Assembly (NCBI GenBank): GCA_022605405.1
Contig: JABYQQ010000030.1
Location: 1 to 64,000, forward strand
From: Earliella scabrosa
Taxonomy: Eukaryota > Basidiomycota > Agaricomycetes > Polyporales > Polyporaceae
Direction: 5' to 3'
DNA length: 64,000 nt
Shown here: piece by piece, positions 1 to 11,044 of the stretch
Layout: each line of letters opens with the position of its first letter
Numbering within the stretch: position 1 is the stretch's first letter
The notes under the pieces: model-generated
Databases searched by the model: none
The model's input: the letters and a program-made list of their open reading frames with translations, nothing else
Told to the model about the DNA's origin: nothing
Made by a program: the position numbers and the translations under genes

Positions 1-591
1 ATGTGCAACCACTCGCACTGTTCTGTCCGAATCGGATCAGACACGATGTGTGGCGGTGCAGTTCAGCTGGACAGCAAGTTGAAGTACATAAGTACCATTT
101 ACTTACGCTGCAAACTCGTCACTGGCTGCAATCCTCTTGTTGCAGAATTGTTGAGTCATGCAATCAATCAGTTGAAGACGAGATGGAGGCTGGCAGAAGC
201 CCAAAGGGCCGGCGGTACAGGCTCATAAGCGATGCGCAATGTCGACAGAGTGCTCGATACGTCACGTACCTGCAGGTTGTAGGACTAGGAGTACCGCGCC
301 CAATTGATGCTGGGAAAAGTGGGCAATGGATACCGCGAAGCAATGGGCAGCTTGCCCAGGCAGCCTCTCTTCGCTACGAGGTCGCGTCAGGAGGATTTGG
401 AAATGACGCTCTTTGAAATTGCCCCCGGCCTTCAAGTTGAAGCTTGAGGCGTCGGGGAATCCTCGAGCAAGATATCAACAGCAATTTAGAGTGCGTTCAA
501 GTTACCGACCAAACTAACAACCGAAGACTACATATAGCTACAGTATCCCAAGTCCACGAAAGAATCCACACTCGCTCACCGGGTCTGTGTC
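1..591. other. Intergenic, no gene recognised
   Basis: Overlapping open frames of 75-137 codons occur here, but none shows a recognisable domain, a plausible intron pattern or consistent codon use. The stretch lies downstream of the S28 peptidase stop and may hold its 3' UTR. Confidence 0.5.
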
Positions 592-2760
592 TCACGCCGT
601 CGGACGCCACTCCTTGTGCCACTTCTTCAAGTAGGCGACAGCCTTGTCCTGGGCAGCCTTGATCGACTTGCTAAGCCTCGCCTCAGAGACGAGCATGTCT
701 GAGCAGTGGAAACCGTCCGTGATGATATGGGGCTGCATCTCGTTGGGCCTGAACGCCGCGCCGTGCGTCGCGACGGTGGCCTCCCGCCATGGGTCGCCTT
801 CAGGTCAAGGGCGTGCGTCAGCCGGCATGCGCGGTACGGAAAGGGGGAAGGAAGGACGCACGCTCGCCGTTGACGAAGATCAGCCGCTCGGTCGTGACGT
901 TCCACCCGCCGTACTCGACGTTGACGTCGAGCGCGTTGAGGATGCTGAGGCGCTTCTTGCCAGTGAAGGCGCCAGGGAAGTCGAAACGACACATGCGCTG
1001 TGAATTAGAGAGCAGTGTCAGCGAGGGCGTAGTGAGGTCGGCGGGGAAGCAGGCCTGACCTCCATGGTGTCTGGGGTGACGTAGCGCGAGACGATGGAGG
1101 GGCGACCCTTGGGAGCGCCGACCATGTGCCACCCGACTTCGTTACAACTGTTCACAGAAGAATCGTTAGTACCGACGCGCGGGGTGTTAAGTGGAGGGGG
1201 GACACGCACGTCATCCAGCTCCAGGACCGGTCATCGCCAGGAAGCGTGATGTTATTCCAGTAGGGCTCGTGCTCATCGTGAGTTCCGAAACAGGACCTGC
1301 AACACGTTGAGCACAAATCATGATGGCGAAAGGAAGTCAATGCTCACTCGGCATCGAAATCGCCGCAGACTGTGGGGTAGAGATAATGAGCATGGAGACA
1401 GTGCTCAAGCGTTCATGAAACATACTGCGAGGATAGAAGTCCTCCTTCCAGAAGTTGCCCCACGCCTTCAACGCGTGCTCGAGCCCCCACCCCTTACTGG
1501 GGGCCATCTTGCCGTTCGCGTCAACTTCAAGCGCGTCGCAGAACTGATAGAACCCGATAGCAGGTTCTTCGATTGTCCCGTCCTGCCAGTAGTTGAAGAC
1601 GAGTTTCACTAGAGACGACAGAAGTGGACCATCAGCGATCTGGTGCGCTTCGAGGGGCGACCGGTCGTACGTACTGGCTTGACCGAAGTCGTCGTTGTGA
1701 ACGATGTCCTCGAGACCGAAGATAGCCTTCATCTTCTTGATCTTTGCCGCGTCGCCAGTGTCGAAGATTGAGTCGACGTAGGCAATGACGGCCTCGACGT
1801 CGGCGGAGCAGTTCTTTGGCATATACTCCCTGATCGGCTCGTAGTAACCCCAGAAGTGCCTACCAATACGTCAGAGATTTGGATCACTACAGAGACTCGG
1901 CGAGATTCCCACGTACCCGATAGCCTGGACGACACCCGAAGAGGAGTACCCGGCCCAGAAGAGATCAGGTTTGCTGCAAGGATTGTCGATCAGCGCACTG
2001 CACGAGGATCGGCGAGAAGCTCGAGAAGTCAGACGAACCTGAGCATTGCCCAGCTTACCAAAGCGCCAGGGTAACTGCCGCCTACCATGATCCACGGCGC
2101 CTTCCCAGGCGCAACCTGGTCGCCGCCGGGCATCGGGAGGTGGACGTTCTTCGCAAAGTAGTCGAGATCCTCAATGGCCTGTTCGATCGTGTGCACTTGG
2201 AGGCTCTTCACGGAGAGGTCGGGGTAAGGGTTGGAGTCTCCGAAGAAGCGGTGCTCGAGCAGGACGGTAGCGCCGTCGAGGGCTTCGGCAATGATACCGT
2301 TGATGGTCTTGTTGGTGAGATATCCAGTGAAACCTAGTAAGTGGGGTCTGAGGGCTATCCTGCTAGGATGCAGTAGGTAACGTCTCATTACCTTCGGCAT
2401 TGATTTCACCAGGAGTACCCAGCACGATAGGACCGCCTGCGTAGCCGGTGAGTATCTCGACTATCGGTGCAGCATGGAATCACACTCACCAGGCTCATAG
2501 AACTCGTAGTTGTGCCAATAGCGTTGCTTGAACGTCCCCTTACTGGGATCGCGATGGTCGATGAGCTGGTCGAAGTAGTAGACCTCCTTGTATGATGAGA
2601 TGTGTTCCTGCGTGTGGAAATGGAAGACCGAAACCGAGTCGTCCGTGTCCTCGACAAAAGGAATGTGCGGTCGCCTGTGCCATGGGTCATGTGGAGGTGC
2701 AAGAGCAACAGCTGTAGACGCAAGAAAGAAGGATGAGAAAATGAGGTTCGCCGACAGCAT
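592..2760 (-). CDS. Secreted S28-family serine peptidase (Pro-X carboxypeptidase type)
   Basis: Multi-exon gene; the ATG lies at 2758-2760 and the TGA at 592-594. The product begins with a signal peptide (MLSANLIFSSFFLASTAVAL), followed by the S28 start region (YYFDQLIDHRDPSKGTFKQR). A central exon at 2029-2409 carries the nucleophile motif GGSYPG, with the serine at about 2074-2076, after the LEHRFFGDSNPY block typical of the family. The last exon holds DGFHCSD, which supplies the charge-relay histidine region. The family cleaves after proline in peptides at acidic pH, and the signal peptide suggests secretion for nutrient use. Exons are joined by short introns and I saw no disabling change. 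Family assignment is firm; exact exon ends are approximate. Confidence 0.88.
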
Positions 2761-2865
2761 GGCGAACGAGAAGAAGCAAAGGTCGGCGCAAAAGTGGGCA
2801 CCGAGTGCGAAGACAAGATGCAGAACTAGAAAGAGAGGGAAGGTTGCTGCGTGAGCACCAGGCCG

Positions 2866-2875
2866 GATATATAAC
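2866..2875 (-). promoter_or_regulatory. TATA box of the S28 peptidase gene
   Basis: Read on the minus strand there is a TTATATAT stretch about 110 bp before the start codon of the S28 gene, a spacing seen before several other genes in this window. Confidence 0.55.
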
Positions 2876-3616
2876 CCGGTAGGGGGGTCGGACCGCCCAC
2901 TCAGTTGACCGCTTCGCATGCACTGAGGCAGTGCGGACTCGCGTGTAGTACAGCTACACATTGCAAGGGCGCATCAATGTCAACGAGACGAACCTTTCCG
3001 GTCTAGAGCACACACACCTTTGAGGCAGTGCGTGATCAGGGGTAGCGACGACGCAAATGTTACACCGAACAGAGCCCCGTAGGTACTGGATACTCGTTAG
3101 ACTCGCAGGGTCTACGTAGTCTTCTGAGCCGACGACAAATTGCGATCTGCTGCGTTGCAACGGCGCCGTAATAACGACTTCCGATAGGATCGGCGACTGG
3201 AATAGAGGTGTGCATAGAGGCTCAGCCCTATGTGGCATGTCCCCCCATGACCGAGGAGTCAATATCGACACATTCTCCTTGCTGGATTGCCCAATGAGTG
3301 GCGCGCGAGTTACTTCAAGGTTGCAAAGAACTCACCCGCATTGACCTCAGTGCCTCGGACCAGTGCACGGATAATCGGCTTGGCATTACGGCCAGATGCG
3401 GTGCGCATGCATGCACGCCCGACCGGGATTTTGCTCAGGCTGTAATTCTGACACAAGCCTTTATTCAACATTTGATATATGTGTGCGAAGTGAGTGCGGA
3501 AGCGTGCGTACTAGTGCATTTACCGCCCTTCATGGTGCACCTTTGGTTGCGAGTGTATTCGATCGTGCAGGAGACTATAGATAGTCAGGATCTGTACCAT
3601 ACCAGCAGGGAATGGC
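2876..3616. other. Intergenic, no gene recognised
   Basis: Short open frames on both strands (for example 2954-3271 minus and 3298-3666 plus) have no recognisable domain and no splice pattern. I see nothing else in this stretch. Confidence 0.5.
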
Positions 3617-3970
3617 GACACTCACAAATAGCATATAGCCATCTACAAGTTGTCTACGTCCTTTGAGCCTCGGCCCAAAGAAGCCTGCACGCTCTCAACC
3701 CTCCTTCGCGACCGAGGATATGCCATTCCAACGGTTAAAGCCCAACTTGGACTCCACCATGCGACCTGAACACCGCGAGGATCACACCTTCGCAATTCCC
3801 CAGGGGCAAAGCATTCTCCAGCGCCAGCCTGTCCTCGGCAGAGGACCGTCCCTCCCCCTCGATAGGTCCGTCCAAACGTCTGCCTAGGGGAGACAAGCAG
3901 AGGACCATGTTCTAGGGCAGAGATCCGGCTGTTGAAGAGCAGTTGCGGTGGAACACGCCCTCCGTGAACG
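3617..3970 (-). pseudogene. Degenerate partial duplicate of the IMPACT/Yih1-type gene
   Basis: This stretch aligns by eye over its whole length with 4037-4385, the 3' half of the neighbouring IMPACT-type gene. Shared runs include CCTCCTTCGCGACCGAGGAT, GACCTGAACACC against CACCTGAACACC, the GAGGACCATG segment and GAGATCCGGCTG. Many small substitutions and indels break the frame; on the minus strand the Ser-Ser-Val-Ala-Lys-Glu segment can still be seen. The copy lies in the same orientation about 0.4 kb downstream of its parent. I infer a local tandem duplication followed by decay. It lacks the 5' half, including the start. Confidence 0.7.
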
Positions 3971-4059
3971 CTTGAACCGCGATTTGAGGAAGCTTAGAGC
4001 AACAGAATCAATATGCGAGGAAGTCAGTATGAAGTGTAGCACTCACACATAGTATTTAG

Positions 4060-4680
4060 TCATGTACGCCGTTTATGCCCTTTGCCATCCTTGCGTTCGC
4101 CATTCTTCTGGCCGTTTTCCTCCGTGTGCCTCCCTCCTAAGAAACCTCCACGCTCCAAAGCCTCCTTCGCGACCGAGGATATGCATCTCCAACGGTCAGA
4201 GCCCAACTTGACACCGCCATACCACCTGAACACCACCAGGATCACGCCCTCGCAGTTCCCCAGCTCCAGCAGCCTCTCCAAGCGTTCTCCAGCGCCTGCC
4301 TCTCCTCCGTTCGACGACCCGTAGAGGACCATGGCTGACGATGGAGATCCGGCTGGAGTTGAAGTGGGACGCACCCTCCACGCATACATGTCATGCGAAG
4401 CCCGGCCGGTGCGCGGTTCGACGTCGCGTAGGTGTGTCAGGAATCGAGGGACAGCTTCGGACTTCATCCATGCAGCAACTCTTGCTTGCTCCGGTATGAG
4501 AGATGCAGGAATCGATGTGGCGAATGCTTGAAATGTGGACTTCAGGAGCACGAGTCGGTCAGATGCAGCGACGCGCCATTCCCAAGTTGCATCTGTCGAG
4601 TGATGGCGAGCCATAGCAATGGTCTGACGGTTCCCAATGTGAACGACGTGTCTTTTGAAGATGGGTACCCTCGACAGCAT
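4060..4680 (-). CDS. IMPACT/Yih1-type protein (UPF0029 N-terminal domain)
   Basis: A single open frame of 206 codons from the ATG at 4678-4680. The core matches the IMPACT/YigZ fold: a segment with KSTFQAFA near the start, HDMYAWRVR in the middle, then GEAGAGERLERLLEL and the hallmark VVFRWYGGVKLGSDRW. Yeast Yih1 and mammalian IMPACT bind Gcn1 and restrain Gcn2; shorter relatives without the RWD domain have less certain roles. This protein has no RWD domain, so the Gcn2 link is only an inference. The tail is basic (KNGERKDGKGHKRRT). The same frame stays open up to 4899, so a longer N-terminus is possible. I chose the internal ATG because the upstream part is unlike the family. Confidence 0.72.
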   Translation of the reverse strand: MLSRVPIFKRHVVHIGNRQTIAMARHHSTDATWEWRVAASDRLVLLKSTFQAFATSIPASLIPEQARVAAWMKSEAVPRFLTHLRDVEPRTGRASHDMYAWRVRPTSTPAGSPSSAMVLYGSSNGGEAGAGERLERLLELGNCEGVILVVFRWYGGVKLGSDRWRCISSVAKEALERGGFLGGRHTEENGQKNGERKDGKGHKRRT

Positions 4681-4992
4681 CAGGGAGTTGCAACGAGAAG
4701 TTGTCTCCTCCAGGCAGACGACCAATGAAGTGGAGAGGGACGCAGGATTTGGAAAGAAGTAGAAGTGGACCAAGACTGACTTGAAGCTTTGAACCCAAGT
4801 TGAAGCGCAAACATGGAAGCGCCCGTGAGACGCATATGCTTGACCCCAGGGACTACATGAGTACGATGGGCGGAAGACAGACTCGTAAATAACATACACT
4901 AATTACTAGAACAACAGTCCATAGCGTACGATCGACTGTGGTAGCCCGTGAAGCACACCGGCATATGATAATGAAGTCGCGCCCCCGCACGC

Positions 4993-6919
4993 TTAACGCG
5001 CATACGGGTGGTAACTGTGCTGACCTCGCTGGCCAGCACGCTGAGGGCCCACACTCCCACTCGGCCCAGTGGGCGCATTGCGCGGGCCACGAGGGACGTT
5101 CGGGCCTAGCGAGCCAGGCCCGCTCTGCATGCCCATACCCATGCCGCCCCCTCGCCCCATACCCATACCCTGCCCTCCGCCCATGCCCATACCTCCCCGC
5201 ATACCCATACCGCCGCCCATGCCGCCACCATACTGCCCGCCCATCATCCCGGGGCTCATGCCGCCCATCATAGGGTTCATGCTACCAATCTGCGAGATCA
5301 TGCGCGTGTAGAGCTGCGCGAGAGCCTGCGGGTCGAAGTTGTTCGTGCTCTGGCCTTGGCCGCCGCCGCTGGCCGTGCTCCCGCCGCCGGTGCTGTAGTT
5401 CTGGTTGCCGTACGCGCCACCGTTGTTACCGTATGTACCGCGTCCGCCGCCACCGCCGTTGTTTCCGCCCTCGGCGAAGCCCTCGCGCTGGGACCGGGGC
5501 TGTGCGAGCTTCACGTCGATCTGTCGTGGGTCGGTGTGAGAAGCGTGGGCGCGTGGGGGAGTGTCAGGATGTGGACTCACCAGCTTCCCGTCGATCTGGA
5601 GGTTGCCGAACCCGAGCATGGGCTGGACGTCGACGTTTTCAAACGAGACAAAGCCGAAGCCCTTGCTCCTGCCCGTCTCCCGGTCGAGCATGACAGTCGC
5701 GTCGACCACCTTGCCAAACTGCGAGAAGAAGTCGCGCATCGACTCTGACGTGACGCTCCCCGGGAGACCGCCGATGAAAAGCTTGGTCGCACGCTGGTGC
5801 TCTTGCCGCGGGATGGCGCGCTTGGGATCGATCTACAGAGAGGTCAACAGACAATCTTGATAGACTATCAACATGCTACGTACGACTTTACCGTCGAGGA
5901 AATGTTCTCTGACCATCACCGCATTCACCGATGCGGGATCTTCGAATGTCAGGAACGCGAAGCAGCGTGAACGACCGGCGGCGTCCCGCATGATCGTACA
6001 TGCTTCCACCTTGCCAAATTGTGAAAAGTACTTTCTCAGCGACTCTGCGACGACGTCCTTCAGTACTACGATACACGCGAGACAAACCATCGTGATGTAT
6101 GTACCATCTGTCGTGTCCCAGTTCAAGCCGCCGATGAACATCTTCCTACATTAGGTTGGAAGCACGCGGGACGAGACGCGGGGCGAACGTTGTGGACAAG
6201 GGGATATGAAAGGCAAGCGCTGCTATTAGCATCCGATACCTAGACAAAGAGCGGTTATGACAAGGAGAGAAGAGTGGACGACTCTACTGTGCGCGATAGT
6301 GCTAGCCTAGACCTAGGAGAGCCGAACGTGCTAGAGCATGCTAGTGCTAGCTAGGTGAAGGCCGAGTTGACTACGCGGGCGCATTGCGATCGTCTCGTAA
6401 CTATGACCGACACCCATTCCCGTCATGCCACAGAGTGCGCCGACGACTTGATGGCTGTGCGGGTCAGTGGGCAGAAGACACGGATACTCACCCTTCCTCC
6501 TTCATCTCCGACGGTCGCACCGGTCGGTCCGCTCCTGGAGCGCCTTGATAGCTATCATGTCTTGGAGGAGCTGGCTCTCGGTAGTCAGGTTGTCGTTCTT
6601 GGTAGATTGGGATTTGCTGCGTAGGTTGTGACGTGTAAGAAGGGATGGCGCTGGTTGACGAAGCGGGTGATTGGGGGTTGTGGTCTTCGTACGAGGTCAC
6701 GACAGTTGCGATGGGCTGGGGCTCTAGCTTGACACTCGGCTTGGGTTCTTCTTTCACTACTGGCTCGGCTTTCGTGGACGGTGGTTCCGCTTGTTCCGTG
6801 GGTACAGCAAACTCCGACTCGTCGTTGCCGTAAAGATCTGCAGAATACGGTTTGACATGTACAACCAGCGTACTGAACATGCTCATACCTCCATACAAGT
6901 CAGCATCCAGGTCAGACAT
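4993..6919 (-). CDS. Two-RRM hnRNP-like protein (Hrp1/Nab4 or Musashi type)
   Basis: Multi-exon gene with its ATG at 6917-6919. The N-terminal part is acidic and Pro/Ser/Gln-rich. Two RNA-recognition motifs follow. RRM1 has RNP2 as MFIGGLNWDTTDG and an RNP1-like SRCFAFLTFED; RRM2 has RNP2 as LFIGGLPG and RNP1 as SKGFGFVSFE. The C-terminal tail is strongly Gly/Met/Asn-rich, with many GMG and GGG repeats, ending in HSYHPYAR. The tandem RRM pair followed by a Gly-rich tail is typical of Hrp1, the yeast cleavage factor IB subunit that binds the polyadenylation efficiency element and shuttles mRNA, and also of hnRNP A and Musashi. Which orthologue it is needs a tree. Introns interrupt both RRMs, for example the donor just after WDTTDG. 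Confidence 0.82.
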
Positions 6920-7346
6920 TGCGCAAAGCGTGAAACGAGATAGTTAAGAGGAAAGGGGTGGTGGTGGTGGTGATGATGGTGGTGGACAAAGACACGGCGC
7001 CAAGCGCGGCACCCGGAGCTATATCCGTCGGAGTTCCAAACGGTTGGAACGCCGATGACTCAACCTTCGGCATCCTCTTTCGGTGTCTGAAAATTAGTCA
7101 GATCATCCGTAGCAAGCGCCGGAGCAGCTCCAGCACCGCACCTCATTCTGTCAGAGATTGCAGTCTTTCGCGCATCTCACTATCACGGTACGTGGTCTGG
7201 AGCCGGCGGATATGCGAATACTCACAAATGCGCAGAACATTGGCACAGCGAGGCAGTACATTTTTCAGTGGAGTTAAATCGGCGTCACGGTTTGGACGAG
7301 CAACCTGGTTAGCCACACCTAACCATCCGAGTTCAGAGAGAACAAA
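6920..7346. promoter_or_regulatory. Divergent promoter region with a GGT/GAT microsatellite
   Basis: These 427 bp separate two divergent start codons, that of the Hrp1-like gene and that of the PLP synthase glutaminase. A run of GGT/GAT triplets sits at about 6956-6985, close to the Hrp1-like start. No TATA box is obvious. Confidence 0.5.
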
Positions 7347-8269
7347 ATGCAACAAACGTCGCCTGTACGCGATAACGTTACGATTGGTATTCTGGGTACG
7401 CATATATCAGGGCCCAGACCTTGATCGAACATACCGCTCACACCACCGCAGCCCTCCAGGGCGCCTTTGCCGAGCATCAGGTGATGCTACAGAAGCTCTC
7501 GCTCAAGAAACGAGTGGTCATCGTCCTCGTCCGACAGCAGGAGGACCTCGACAAATGCGACGCACTCATTATTCCGGGCGGAGGTAACCTATCGCTCTCA
7601 TCCTACTCGTCGAAAGTGACTCACCACGACTTGTCTGCCCACCTGCAGAGTCGACCACGATCGCGCTCCTGGCGCGTCTCGCCGGCCTGCTCGAGCCCAT
7701 GCGCGAGTTCCTGAAGACAAAGCCAGTGTGGGGAACGTGCGCTGGCGCGATCCTCCTTGCGCGCTCCATCGAGAATGCGAAGAAGGGTGGCCAGGAGCTC
7801 CTCGGCGGCATCTCTGTCGCCATCGAGCGGAATGGTTTTGGCTCACAGGTCGAGTCCTTCGAGGCGCCCCTCGAGGTTGAAGGCCTCCGGGAGTCCAACC
7901 GCCCCTTCCACGGAATTTTCATTCGCGCGCCTGTACGTGCGCTCTGCTTACATCGGATACGTCAACGGTCGCTGACGGCGCTCGCTCGCACAGGTTGTGA
8001 TCGGGCTGAATCCCTCTCCGACGGACCCTCCGATACAGATCCTCTCGCGGATCTCGGTCTCCCTTCTACCTGCATCGCAGACTGCGGTCTCGTTGGACGA
8101 GGACGATACAGACCCGCGGGACCCACGGACCATCGTCGCGCTCCGGCAGGGCCTTCACATGCTCACCACATTCCATCCCGAGCTCACGAAGGACGACCGC
8201 TTCCACGACTACTTCGTGCGGGAGTGCGTCCTCCCGACCTTGTCGTCGCGCTCGTCGTCGCCTGCTTGA
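7347..8269 (+). CDS. SNO1: Pyridoxal 5'-phosphate synthase glutaminase subunit (SNO/PdxT)
   Basis: Four exons: 7347-7395, 7452-7583, 7649-7932 and 7994-8269, all with GT-AG introns that keep frame. The protein starts [20 protein letters not shown], the usual start of the glutaminase fold, and has AEHQ after it. It carries IIPGGESTTI, which forms the oxyanion-hole loop, GTCAGAILL with the catalytic cysteine at 7738-7740, and a C-terminal FHPEL that supplies the catalytic histidine and glutamate. All triad residues are therefore present. The enzyme releases ammonia from glutamine for the partner PdxS/SNZ subunit in de novo vitamin B6 synthesis in the cytosol. No SNZ gene is in this window. Confidence 0.93.
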
Positions 8270-9110
8270 TTCCAACATGAAGATTTGGTAATATATCACA
8301 GCTAGGCAGGGGGTTAGAAGGTAGATATCCATCGGTTGTATTACATTGCTATGTTTTGTATCGTGTCGCTCCTTTTTGCTATAATCTCTCACATTGCATT
8401 TAGGCGTCGACAGTGGTTGGTTGTTCGAAGCATTGAATCCGGACTTGCTTCGGAAAGTTCCCACAAGCTCTTCCTACCACCCGATGATCTGCTGAGATGT
8501 CTCTCGCTAAGTCTTGCACCTCGGGAGATGGGACCCTCGCCCACGCGTCAGTAGGAGACGCCTGCATTCACGAACTTCAACGCCCGCTAGCAGTCATATC
8601 GCTACCTGGCAGGACTGCCATTGAAACTTCAAGCTGGCCAGCCGGGGGCCACGGAGAATGTCTCTTCTCGCCGCGCAATGTCGAGAACTCCCGATTGTGG
8701 TGGGATCATCCGCGTATATTAGGGTATTGGCAGGGTGGACTCATCAATCTCCTTTCCCCGTCAGTGTTCCGCCAAAAAGCCCTGTGTTGTCTGATACCTG
8801 AGCTAGTAATGTCTGACTCGCGCTCTTCCAGTGCCTTGCGGGTTCCCAGGCGACATGAGTCAGGACGATCGTCGATGACCAGCTTTTGCCGTCGTCTGGC
8901 CTTCGCATAGTATGTACGAGATTTACCGTGCGGGATGAATACAAGTAACGCGTACATGCTCGACCTGTTTAGGCTGACTGAGCCTGCCTGAAGCCGTTAG
9001 CCGTGGGCCTGGAGGCGTGGAGGTATCTGAAGTAGACTCCCCAGGGCCGACTAGTACTCGCTCGAGGCCCTGAGGCCTGACTACCCAAGGTTAAGGCCCT
9101 GACTACCCGG
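8270..9110. other. Intergenic, no gene recognised
   Basis: This stretch follows the SNO-type gene. One open frame at 8497-8910 has no recognisable domain. Near 9070-9107 a decamer CTGACTACCC occurs twice, about 27 bp apart. Confidence 0.45.
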
Positions 9111-9111
9111 C

Positions 9112-9150
9112 AGAACTGCCGGCGGCAGAGAGCTATCGCCGGGCAGTTCT
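9112..9150. repeat. GC-rich imperfect inverted repeat (hairpin)
   Basis: AGAACTGCCGGCG is followed, after a loop of about twelve bases, by CGCCGGGCAGTTCT, its reverse complement with one bulged base. It lies in intergenic DNA and could be the core of a small MITE, a transcript hairpin or chance. Confidence 0.5.
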
Positions 9151-9621
9151 CAAGATCTGGGTGCTACCAAACCGGCCAAATCGCCCGCTAAGTAGCGGGT
9201 AACACAGGCGAACGCCTCGTCCGGGTAAAGCCTGTTTAGCTGCGGATCGCCAGGGTCCGCCGCTGGGAACTCAGCACGTACGCCGCACAACAGGCGCGAA
9301 TGTTGACATCGTACGTGTCTCACCTTGCGCTACGACATTGACGGTGATTGCTCCGTAATTCGCCGCGCGTCCGCTGCACGGTTTCTGAAGTTGGGTGAGG
9401 CGGCACCAGTAAGATGTTACCGTTGCTCACCCGTTGCCGAATCTCTCGAAGGCTCATTGCTCTCAAACAGTACCCCGGACCGACGTCTACGGTCTCAGAC
9501 ATGGTTTGAACAACCGCGGCCTCTGTTAGCCATGCTCGCGATCCCCTTTGGCCTTGTCCCGCCGTAATAACGTGGACTAGTGATGCGCACAAGTCCTCGC
9601 ATGGGGGACCTGTCGGGCAGT

Positions 9622-9627
9622 TATAAA
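9622..9627 (+). promoter_or_regulatory. TATA box of the small secreted protein gene
   Basis: TATAAA lies 109 bp before the start codon of the small secreted protein at 9731. Confidence 0.6.
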
Positions 9628-9730
9628 GCCACGCTCGGTAGCCCACATCTCAGCAGGATCGTCGACTCACCACACTCGCTCTCTTCTCTCCTCGTCCCTC
9701 GGCAGAGTCGGCACTCCATCATCTTTCACC

Positions 9731-10045
9731 ATGCAGTTGAGAAGCCTCCTTTCCCTTGCTAGCCTCGTTGCCGTTGCGGTCGCCGCTGTGCGTATCTCGG
9801 ACCTTGATCCCTGTCGCAATCTTGCCGCTTTTTGACCGAGGCTCCGCTTCTCTTCTTCCCTCCAGCCGCCGAACCAAGGGCTCGACGTCACCACCGTCAC
9901 AATCAAGCCGCTCGAGACCAAGACGGTCAAGGCAGACGCCCAGCTCATCGCTCCTGTGAGCGAGACCAAGATCGTATCGCACACGCTGCTTGCGGTCACC
10001 TCCGTCACTGTCAACAACCCACCGGTCACCATCACGCTCTGGTAG
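9731..10045 (+). CDS. Small secreted protein of unknown function (78 aa)
   Basis: Two exons, 9731-9787 and 9866-10045, are joined by a GT-AG intron that falls exactly at the end of the predicted signal peptide (MQLRSLLSLASLVAVAVAA). The mature part starts PPNQGLDVTT, is rich in Thr, Val and Lys, has no cysteine, and ends PPVTITLW. It resembles no family I know; its size and strong promoter suggest a small secreted protein. A donor-like GTAG overlaps the stop codon, but splicing there also gives an immediate stop, so the C-terminus is nearly fixed. Function cannot be inferred. Confidence 0.62.
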
Positions 10046-11044
10046 ACCTGAATGGTTGCTCACCGACGGGCAGACTATCGTCGAACTGTAGGGCAGCCTC
10101 ACGATTTCTGCCGTCTCTTGCGGGCAACTGACCATCATCCGCGTTTCCAGGCAGCCAAGCATTCGTTTGAGCTAGCCCATGGACCCGGCAAAGTGGTCAA
10201 AATTGTTGCATGTTGGATTTGTGCTTCGTAATATACCATTATAGCTTTGTATAATCGATTCTCATGGTCTCGGACGGAACAATTGGATGTTATCGATGCT
10301 CGTCGTTGGGGCGCAGGCTGTGTTCAAGTTGGTACAAGCCTGAAATAGCCTGCTAGTCCTCATCAATATGCCGGTCCTGTAGCCACAATTGATCGCGTTC
10401 ACCCACCAGCATCGCGTACTAGGCTTGAGTCTGGAAATTTAATACCAAAACCTCAGGCTGTACTGCTTACTAGTAAAGTTATCCTGACCCCGTCCCACGG
10501 CGAGGCAGGTGGTAAGTTGCTAGCCGGTGAACCACAAAGGCCGTAAGCCACTGCGGCATGGCACAACATCACAATTAGTGAACGGATTCACGCCGGATTA
10601 CAAGAGCTATAATACTCACCAGATCATCGCAGGAGAGCGGCGGCTATGCTGAGAAGCTCAATCATCCAGACGATCAGTAGGATGATGCGCCCTTGGGCTG
10701 CGACACATACCTATGTACCATGTTCTCGTCTGTCTGGTATCAAGCCACTCTACTACTAGTAGATCAGGCTTCCTAGTGTATCGTTGACTTCTATAGAGAA
10801 GTTAGAACACGGTCGGACTCCACAGAGGGCAGCTGGCAGCCAGTGGGCGCCACCATGACGGCACGGTGACGACCGCCTGTCACAGCGCGTTCGTGACCCG
10901 ACAAAATCGGGACGCGTCCTGCACGGCCCCAAAACGAACTTGTCTTCGAACCTCCACCATCTCTTCGTCCCGGGCCCGATTTCGTTGTTTCTTTCGCTTT
11001 CTTCTTGCATTCTTGGCACATTGTCGTAGCTTGCTTATCCGTAA
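10046..11044. other. Intergenic, no gene recognised
   Basis: About 1 kb with only short open frames on both strands (for example 10866-11150). None has splice structure or recognisable motifs. Confidence 0.45.
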
